Position numbers and translations under genes: made by a program
Shown: in pieces, positions 56,130-64,000 of the stretch
Layout: every line of letters starts with the position of its first letter
Numbering within the stretch: position 1 is the first letter of the stretch
Notes under the pieces: generated by a model
Told to the model about the DNA's origin: nothing
Databases searched by the model: none
What the model saw: only the letters and a program-made list of their open reading frames with translations
Assembly: GCA_963971405.1 (NCBI GenBank)
Contig: OZ020487.1
Coordinates: forward strand, 43,125,039-43,189,038
Direction: 5' to 3'
Length of the DNA: 64,000 bases
Source: Psococerastis gibbosa
Taxonomy: Eukaryota > Arthropoda > Insecta > Psocodea > Psocidae

Positions 56130-59100
56130 AGAAACTGATGCCACTCTGATGGAGGGTCCCGTGGCTCCCGGGCACCAGGCCTTGCCGTCACTGGCGCTGG
56201 ACAGCGATGCCCGTATGTTCCAGCGAGCCGCACGCTCCATGGCTGCTGCGGTCGCTGCCAGGGTTGTTGATAATGAAACCCCAACCAATGCTCGCAGCCG
56301 TGTAAGTATGATTATGAGCCATATGATTATGATATGAGCCACTAGTACTCTTTTTTTCAGCGCCTGCATCAGCATTTCTGCTTTAAGCAACCCTGTCAGC
56401 CTGGCGGGGGGAGTGAGTCTGTCTATTAACTTGAGGCACCCTAAGGGCAGACTCCTTCACCTCGGGGAGAAAGGGAGTTGACTGGCAGGGTGGACCTCCT
56501 GATTATAGTGGATTCTGAACCACTTCGGGAACACAGTTAAGCCACACGATTAAATCGGAGGTCACCTGGACTCGACACGCACTCAGCCTGACTGGTATAG
56601 TCTCATCACGTTATGATGTTTCACCATGTTCCCCTGCCAACGCTGTGCGCACTACCATGTTTGCCGCAGTTTGGAACAGGCTTTGTTCTAGCGGATTCAA
56701 CTTGGCACGGCCGCTGGCAATAGTAAGCCTAATCTGGAACTTTATAGCTTTATAACCCTAACTCCGCTAGGTTGGCTTAGTAATAGAACAAAGTCAATAT
56801 TTATTTCGGCCTATTACAAATGCGTAATTACAGTCTATGGTCAGACCAATATACACGTTAGTATACGTGTACTGCCATGATATGCAATGCATTGGGGCAC
56901 TTACAAATTGAAACTATTACCTTGAATGGCACTGAAGGATTTGAACTGTGTCTGAAGTAGTGTACTAAAAAATTATGTTTCATTTAAGGTATCCCAATCG
57001 ATATTCGCACAAAAGATACTCGAGTTGTTATTGGTTGGTTGAGTATTTGAAACTTAAACCTAATAGGGGTAAATTGCCCACATGGACAATAAAGACAATT
57101 TCCTTTAGTTTCTTTCTTAAATTGCCAGTTTACCTTGAGCCTCAGGCACACAAGTGATATGGAAAGAATTTAATATCGCTTTCATTTGATGCCCAACACG
57201 ACATTTGAAAATTCCGCCTGACACCCCCCCCCCCCCCCCCAAAAAAACAAGTACTTACGCAAAAATATGTATGACCATAGATAAGTTTGACCCCTAGTCT
57301 ACGATACGTTTTATTACGGCACCTCAATATTCCCCATAATAAAGAAGTTGAGAGGGTTGTACGACTCCTCTGGATCACCCTGTATATTTATATGTATATA
57401 CACATTTTTGTTTTAGTTGCGCCCTTCACGTTCTCTCTGGATAAGAAGTGCTGAAGAGACGAGACAAATTTGTGAACGTTTTTTGAAAAGTCTAATGCCA
57501 ACGGCGATCAAAAATAACTGGTCCAACGACGAAACTGTGAGTAACGTTACATTGCTGATTTCCAAGTTAAATTATTTTAAATTACAAACGGGGCTTTCTG
57601 ACAATAACAAATACAACAACAAAAAATAGTGAAATCGGTCCAGCCGTTCAAGCGTGATGGCGTGACCAAGGGAAATAGGGATTCATTTTTATATATAGAG
57701 ATTACAGTTTTTGCAGCCATCCGCATTGCTTGTGGGAACAGTGCTTATTGTTGGAATCTGACTTGCAACAGCTTGTCAAATTGAGCAATCTATACACTGT
57801 GCAGTGCATCCTAGCGCTGCTGCTCGATGGCCTCAAGGACCCTGTACATGACAGAGACGGCCGAAGAACCATCAAGAAGCAGTATAATCGTACAACCCTA
57901 GAATTCTACGCAGTGCCACTGATGTTTCCGACCGCAGATGTTGACGAAACGTTTGGAAATTCACTTTCATATTGTTGTCTTCGATGGCAAGGTGGCAGCG
58001 TGCTTGAACTTGTGCGAGTGCTATCGGAGACGTGTCGTAACTCATCACGGGTACTAACCTACAGAGGGGACTGAAGAGGTGAATAGGATACATTAATAAA
58101 ATTGTTTGTATGCGATTAACCTTTTAAAAAAAGCCCTGGTTCTTCATACGACTTCGGCCGTGAAAGCCTTTGCAGTTACATTGACTGACGAACCTGCCAG
58201 AATGTGCGGAGGACACAATTACTGTTCTGATAGGTGTAGGCAAGTTTGTGGGACGGTTGTTGAGTGGTTACGCTACGGAGAGGAATGGTACGACTGTAGC
58301 GAAATAAAAACCCGACTTACTCCAGTGGCTACTACAGCAACTACGTGAATTAATCTTCACGGATGAGCAGTTTGGTTTTAGAGAAAAACGTAATACTGAG
58401 ACTGCCATTCTTAACTTCACCAACAGAATTCTCGAGGACTTCGCGGACGGGAACTTTGCCAAAGCCAGTATGTATGACGTCACAGGCTTCGATTGCGTCC
58501 CCCATGAGCTATTATTAAAAAAGCTAAAACGGTACAACTTCTCTGAATCTGCGATTGCTCTCATCGCTTCGTACCTAAAGAACAGAGGACCCGGGCCCTA
58601 TTCACTCCCACAAGGCTCAATCCTCGGCCCACTGTATTTCATCGTCTTTACGAATGAATTACCCATTACCCTTAAGCCCTCCTTCAGCCTAATATACGCA
58701 GATGGTTGTGCATCAGTATCATCCCATAAAGTCCATTCTGAAGCCGAAGCACTAAACAAAGTGGCGAACTCCACAATCCACGAGTGGATGATCTCAAATA
58801 GGGTCACACTTAATGAAAACAAAACAAAACTGTGCACATGACATTCTCCCTTCGAGATCTCTCTTACATAGCTAATCCCGGTGATGCTCGCTTGTTTGGG
58901 GTGTACCTCGGTCCAACCCTAAACTGAGACGTTCATTGCGAGAAACTGGTGAACCAATTAAGTAAAATAACTTATTTATTAAGAAATATTTCAAAATGTG
59001 TAGATGCATTGACTCTTCTCACGGCTTATTATGGGCTCTTTCACAGCCGCTTAGTTTATGCAGTATTGGCTTGGGGACATGCCCAATCGGCCAGCCTAGC

Positions 59101-62100
59101 ATTTAAGAGGCAGCGCAGGGCCGTCCGAATAATAGCTAAGCTTGGCTACAGAGATGACTGCCGGGAGGCCTTTGCGCAGTTGAATATACCAACTCTGTAT
59201 TCCGCGTACGCTTATAAATATGCTGTATATGCTTACGAACGGCAGGACCTGTACAGAACCCCCCAGCATAATCACAACACTAGATTCGTACAAAATAGAA
59301 ACGTGGAAGTCCCATATAACAGAATAACCAGAGTGAAAAATTCCACGAATTACTGGGCAGTTAAGGTATACAACTCATTAGACCTGGAAACCAGAGCCAT
59401 TAAACGCATTTAAGAGGAAATGGCACGGTCAAAATTCCGCCAAAATGAATTTTAAAAAATTACCACAGAGTACGGTTTTATATAAATTTAAAAATTAACT
59501 CTGTCAGGTTGGCACCACCAGATGCATCGAAGCAGTGCCCTTGGAAGCGATGACTCACTGTAAGTGCGATATGTGGGACTGCCGGCAAACTTTACTTTTG
59601 AGCTCTCGTGGCCGACGCGACAGTGATCCGTCTGATAGACTCCTATCTGTCAAACAGGTTCTTTCGCACCACCCTCCGAAGCAAAACCGGTACTTTCTTT
59701 TCCCGCCCCACACCAGCGGTTGCAGGTGTACCACAGGGGTCCGTCCTCGGACCTCTGCTGTATTTAATCCATATAAATGATATTCGTGTACTAGACGGAC
59801 TGTCAGTCGGTCAATTTATTACATGAGGACTCACTTCCCCAAAGCCGCCGCGAAAACTTACCTCCAACCCCAACTTAATGCCCTTGCTGAATGGTGTAAC
59901 ACTTGGAAAGTCATGGTAAATGCATCCAAGTGTGAAGCCATCGTCTTTGGTAGGTCTTCACCAAAGTCCCCTCCCGCCGCGTTGACCCTAAATAACTCCA
60001 AACTCCCATGGCAAAACTCAGTTAAATACCTTGGTGTAACACTTGACAGACGCCTCTCTTTCCGTACTCATCTCCGCCTTCGAATGGCCAACATTCGCGG
60101 TCTAACTACCAAACTTTTTCCCCTCTTTCGTAACGATATACTCAGCTTCCGCGCCAAAGCCCTCATTTTCACGGCAATAGTCCGAGCTCAGCTCACTTAT
60201 GCCGCTCAAGTATGGTACCCCATGCTTTCCGCCTCTGCCCAAAAATCCCTGCAAGGTTGCCACAATGCGGCGCTTCGCCGCATCGGCAACTTCCACTACC
60301 GCGTCCCCAACACGCAGATCCTTGAATCTTTCAATGTTCCACCTCTTAACGACTTTCTCTCTGCCTTGGCCGATTCCCATCACGCCAAAGCAGCCCAGAG
60401 CTCTCGCGATATCATACGTGATCTCTACTTAGCCCCCCATCCCCCTAACCTATTTAAGATCTCCCCAATCCCAGTCCCCCCGGACGGGTCAGCCTAGTTT
60501 TAATCCCCTCTCCTTCCTCTCTCCATAGGTTCCTCTCGGGGCTGCTTGCCCGCCGGGTTCGCCTAGGGAATTACAGAGGAGATCCGGATGGACCCTTAAA
60601 TATGACAACCCAGCCTGGATCGTCAGACCCCCCTAGGCGCCAAGCTCGTGGGCAACCCGGACACGAGAGTCTGAACCGCAGAATGCCCCCAGTATTCAGT
60701 AACTCCCCCTTTTAATATTTCGCTCGTTCACAGTTTTTAAAACACTTAATTCCTTCGACTCGCGACCACCGGTCTCCAGATCACCGCTCTGCAGCTTGAC
60801 GGACTACTGATGGTTTGGATTGTACTTTTAAAACCGAGCTCATCTAGGCCCGCCCCCCGGCCCAACTAATTTCATTGTATTTTTACTTTTCAGCTACATA
60901 TACCAAACTAACTAACGCTACATACTCGAACTCAACCCCAGTACGGTAAACCGCGCCTTACCAGTTACCGTACTGATACAATTTAAATCCTCTCCACTCT
61001 CTTACCACCTACAGGATCCTACCTACCTGACGTGAGATGGTAGTGGTTTTTAGAGGGTCGGCTGGCGGCCTACTCGAGGTTGAACGCTCAGTTAACCCCT
61101 CACTACCTGGATGCTATCCTGATTCACTCATGCCGGAGCATGGCCGTGTTGAAAGGAGGCAAGTAAAGGCACAGGTGCTTGGTTTGCAAGTTCTCCACTT
61201 CCGCAGAAAACCTAACCTAAAAAAAAAAAAAAACAGCATGCAGTGGCGTCTGGGAATCTCTTATAACACAACTTATCAGTGGCGACTAACTTTATTGAAT
61301 TACTTTTTATCGACTGTTTTTTTTGCTTTCCAATTTATACGTAGTATAAGGAAAGCTTTGTGACGGTCGAAATTTTCGATTCCTAGATTTCAACGGATTT
61401 ACACGTTGTAAGGTCGCAGGAACCCAAAAAAGTGGTTTTTACGAAATGTCTCTCTGTCTGTCTGTGCGTCGATTTCCGGGCAAACTACTCGGTCCATTTT
61501 GATAAAATTCGGCATGTAGGTTCACAAAAATCATACCTCGGAAAATGTTTTTTTATTTGGGGCTAACTTAATTTGGAGGGGTTTTATTCTCAAAAAACTC
61601 AAAAAAAACGTCAAACGTCTAAAAAAATTATTTCTAAAAAAAGGGCTCCAACAATTTCTTTTAAATTCACATATATTGTAGTCATTATTAATGTTAACGA
61701 AATGCGGGGGGTCGCTTGCCCCTTGATAGGTTGCTTCTGGGGGTAAAAAATAAAAATAACTAAATTGTAATAAAAAATGACTAAAAAATAATTTTTCTGC
61801 GAAACCTTTCTATCGATGATTTCTACCTTCAGGTATGTTTTAGGTGTTAAATTGAGTAACGAAACCGGACAGGTTGCTTTCCCAGAAAAGTATTTGGTTT
61901 TGTAAAAATAAAAAAAAATTTTGAAAAAAATTATAGAAAATTCACACTCAAATGCATTGCGTGCTCTGCCAGTATTGCTGTGTGGTAATGTGTTGGTCTG
62001 ACCTATCTAGAGTTTACCTCACCTCCAGTGACGTTAGATAGGCATAAAAAAGTCATAATTTGTAACTTAGGAACCTATAATAATTCCATATTTTATCCGC

Positions 62101-63827
62101 AAAAATACCCCTGCACCGTGCCATTTCCTCTTAAGTTGAAAGTTAAGGAAATCCTCATATGGTGCCCATTCCATTGACCGGCTAGGGCTATTTCCAAAAA
62201 CGGTGACGTGGTAGCAGACATTCAAGACTTAGGTGGCGTTTCCACCGACCTCGCATTGCAGAATTGACGGAAATGTTTATTTTCCTCTATGCCATAGTTA
62301 AAATTGATCAATGATCATACAGTAAAATCACAAACAAACTAAAATTAAAAAATGGCGTCATGGGATATGTTAAGTACAAACATTTTAATAGATTTCTATA
62401 AAAAGAAAAATTCTAATTTCCGTCAATGTCATTTGCATTCTGCAATGCGAGGTCGGTGGAAACCCCACCTAAGTCCTGAATGTCTGCTACCACGTCACCG
62501 TTTTTGTAAATAGCCCTAGCCGGTCAATGGAATGGGCACCTAAGGAATGCTTACACCTCTCTCTCTGACCTTAAGAACTTTAGGTATGTCTTGAAATTTA
62601 TTGTTTAAAGATATTTATTATTACTTGGTACTGCGTTTATCTACAAATGTTACAAACTGTCTTGACAATGCATTTGACTGTGTGAAGTTGTATATGCGGG
62701 CATTATATCTTATCTTAAACTACGTGACTAAGGGAAGGTGTAACTAGAGGGGCACATTGTGAAACCTCAGATTACAAAAAATAGGTCATGCCCCAAGCGA
62801 AGACGGAGAGTGGTGTACTAGAAACAACGCCGAAAACGACGCAATACTCAACGGAGAAGACATAGTCCGGTTTATAAAAGCACAACGCATAAGATGACTC
62901 GGACATGTCGCTAGAGTGTCAGACGGCCGCATGCCGAACACGTTCTACAAGCGAGCAAGGCGACAGTCAGAACGTTGAGTTGGAAACTAACCTTCGCGAG
63001 TTGGGAGTCCATATATGGTGGAGCGTTGCACAAAACCGAGATGACTGGAGGAGTGTTGCCGAGCAGGTCAAAGCATATCAAGGGGACAAGGGACAGAAGA
63101 AGATGAACCTGGTTACAATAAGCCATAGGCTGCAATAAAGGCTACCAAGCCCGACCGATTTAGACCTAAGATGGGGGGAAACGCTGCATTGCTGATTTTA
63201 CATGCTTATTTAGGCGCAAGTGAAATCCTCTGAAATATTGCAGTTTTTGAATTTTTTTTTTTTTTTTATAGAGACGATTTGTGTTTGGAGTTATTCATTA
63301 CGGGAATGATTTCGACGTGATTCGTAAGGAGGTGCTCCCGCATAGAGAGATAGTAAGTATGTTATGTCAATATGTCGTGTACGTAAAATGCATGTGATTC
63401 TGATGATGGTCACCAGTTTAAGAACGCTTCGCTGAGTAAAGGATACCCACCAAAATAGTACCACGTCAGCTACTTGATATAAGATAGATATAAAATCCGT
63501 GTATTTATAATAAATGAAAATCGCTTAAATTTGCTTAGTGCAAATGCATCCAGGTTTGATAATTCAATATGTTTCAAAATTCTTTCAAGCTTTCTTTCGA
63601 AAGGCCACTCTGAATAAATAACACTTTTGGCCTCATGTGGCCTTTGTTGATCCTAAAATAACTTGATTCATTTCCTGTTGCAGCCGGAAATCGCCCACTT
63701 GTTCCATAGTTATATGAATGAGGCAATGAAGAACAGAGAAAGAAGTTTGTTACGGAGCCAGTCCGAAGAGGACCACGACCTGACGAGAGCTCGGCCGTCT
63801 TCCAGCCCGAAGGAGAGTGACGATTGA
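56130..63827 (+). CDS. 3' part of an unnamed gene with a C-terminal SANT/Myb-like segment
   Basis: Four spliced exons in one frame: 56130-56301, 57417-57536, 63272-63352 and 63684-63827 (stop TGA 63825-63827). Acceptors are TTTCAG, TTTTAG, TTATAG and TTGCAG; donors are GTAAGT, GTGAGT and GTAAGT. The first exon starts one base into a codon, so upstream exons exist, in the window or before it. The product has an Ala/Arg-rich stretch (SMAAAVAARVV), then NNWSNDETRRFVFGVIHYG and NDFDVIRKEVLPHRE across two exon joins. This has the tryptophan, aromatic and hydrophobic spacing of a SANT/Myb-like helix bundle. It ends in a Ser/Glu/Asp-rich tail. Intron conservation of frame and codon usage support a real gene. 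I do not recognise the family; a chromatin role is only inferred from the SANT-like look. Confidence 0.75.
56350..56705 (+). repeat. Dispersed family P copy
   Basis: Same blocks as 49490-49835, about 80% alike by eye, with CAACGCTGTGCGCACTACCA near its end. No coding frame. Intron of the SANT-like gene. Confidence 0.7.
56741..56805 (+). repeat. 3' fragment of SINE family S1
   Basis: Only the end block with AACCCTAACTCCGCTAGGTT and GGCTTAGTAATAGAACAAAG is present. Confidence 0.6.
57975..58125 (+). repeat. Dispersed family R copy
   Basis: Has CGATGGCAAGGTGGCAGCG, CTAACCTACAGAGGGGACTG and TTGTTTGTATGCGATTAACC. The related outer part TACGCAGTGCCACTGATG at 57910 recurs at 12063. Confidence 0.6.
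58300..59413 (+). mobile_element. Broken LINE reverse transcriptase (CR1/Jockey group)
   Basis: Reverse transcriptase blocks are visible: DEQFGFREKRNTETAI, then DVTGFDCVPHELLLKKL, then QGSILGPLYFIVFTNELP and SLIYADG, where active copies have YADD. A frame break after about 58841 is followed by a second open part (58949-59413) with LAWGHAQSASL and TRVKNSTNYWAVKVYN, the C-terminal thumb and tail. The loss of an active-site Asp and the break show a dead copy. It lies in the large intron of the SANT-like gene, in the same orientation. Confidence 0.85.
59590..61233 (+). mobile_element. Second broken LINE (Jockey-like) with probable 3' UTR and A tail
   Basis: The first part (59608-59826) reads SYLSNRFFRTTL, AVAGVPQGSVLGPLLY and HINDIRV, and ends in a stop where the catalytic YADD would be. 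The second part (59823-60497) reads LNALAEWCNTWKVMVNASKC and SVKYLGVTLDRRLSF, typical of Jockey RT C-termini, and ends at PDGSA. A long non-coding stretch follows to an A run at 61219-61233, taken as the tail. No target duplication was found. The different sequence shows it is not the continuation of the LINE at 58.3 kb. Confidence 0.8.
61324..62040 (+). mobile_element. Family H element, 3'-truncated
   Basis: Starts with the hairpin GCTTTCCAATTTATACGTAG and follows the full copies to CACCTCCAGTGACGT, then is lost. It lies in the large intron of the SANT-like gene. Confidence 0.75.
62170..62548. mobile_element. Compound foldback MITE in the SANT-like gene
   Basis: Outer ends GTGCCCATTCCATTGACCGG and inverse, as in the copy at 1-222, with the inner MITE reversed relative to the 5.3-kb copy. 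Confidence 0.87.
62785..63175 (+). mobile_element. Decayed LINE C-terminus and 3' UTR
   Basis: Degraded coding with RRSGEWCTRNNAEND and VRFIKAQRIR followed by LGHVARVSDGRMP, the pattern of the C-terminal end of many non-LTR polyproteins, interrupted by stops. The end block (about 63085-63175, with AAGGCTACCAAGCCCG) recurs at 23570-23672, which identifies a shared 3' UTR. Confidence 0.65.
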
Positions 63828-64000
63828 AATTTAGGGACCCAGGAAGACCAATTAGGACAGGTTTCGACAATGTTTTTCCAAAGGTAAGGCGTCGTCCAGT
63901 CATCGCAGCCATCCGTGGTCGACCCACCCTACTTTTCGGCTCTTTGCCCTGTTGCCTGGGCATTCGTTCCACGTGCCCCAGTCACATGCTGCATGTTCTC

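Noticed and set aside
57730-58074. 114-codon open frame in the SANT-like gene's intron
   Set aside because: It runs through a dispersed family R copy, has no motif, and no in-frame splice sites join it to the flanking exons.
1-64000. CRISPR array or prokaryotic operons
   Set aside because: Introns, poly(A) tails and animal genes throughout; the tandem arrays lack uniform spacers of CRISPR type.

Overview
The window is eukaryotic and reads as genomic DNA of an invertebrate animal, most likely an arthropod. Genes are split by introns with GT..AG boundaries. Their products are conserved animal proteins (UPF1, ULK3, ribosomal protein S6). The intergenic and intronic space is dominated by LINE fragments with RNase H or reverse transcriptase coding, tRNA-derived SINEs, foldback MITEs and hAT-like elements. 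The arthropod placement is an inference from the repeat types; no species call is made.

Layout. 1-17 kb holds no recognisable host gene. It carries foldback MITEs, a cluster of hairpin-ended elements, two hAT-like elements and a three-unit tandem repeat. 17.2-32.6 kb, minus strand, is UPF1, the RNA helicase of nonsense-mediated decay: 15 coding exons, about 1107 codons, with only a very short terminal exon not found. Its introns hold a young LINE insertion, a solo LTR, other LINE tails and a partial duplication of a helicase exon. 35.8-45.0 kb, minus strand, is ULK3, an autophagy/Hedgehog-related kinase with two MIT domains: seven exons, about 470 codons, last few residues not found. 45.25-50.22 kb, plus strand, is RpS6, complete in five exons (251 codons). 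ULK3 and RpS6 diverge from a gap of only 209 bp between start codons, so they probably share a promoter region. 56.1-63.8 kb, plus strand, is the 3' part of a gene for a protein with a C-terminal SANT/Myb-like segment, which I cannot name. Its 5.7-kb intron holds two broken LINEs and a compound MITE.

The genes are housekeeping genes and do not form a pathway together. The most unusual content is in the repeats: (i) a foldback MITE family that has inserted into itself and then spread as a compound unit (five copies here); (ii) a hAT-like element, with 8-bp target duplication, carrying a minisatellite with a CCCGGGGG..CCCCCGGG hairpin in its units; (iii) several insertions whose empty sites are visible elsewhere in the same window; (iv) a decayed tandem copy of the UPF1 motif VI exon in which the arginine finger codon reads Cys; (v) a MITE just downstream of the last recognised UPF1 splice donor, such that an unspliced transcript would end in MITE-encoded residues.
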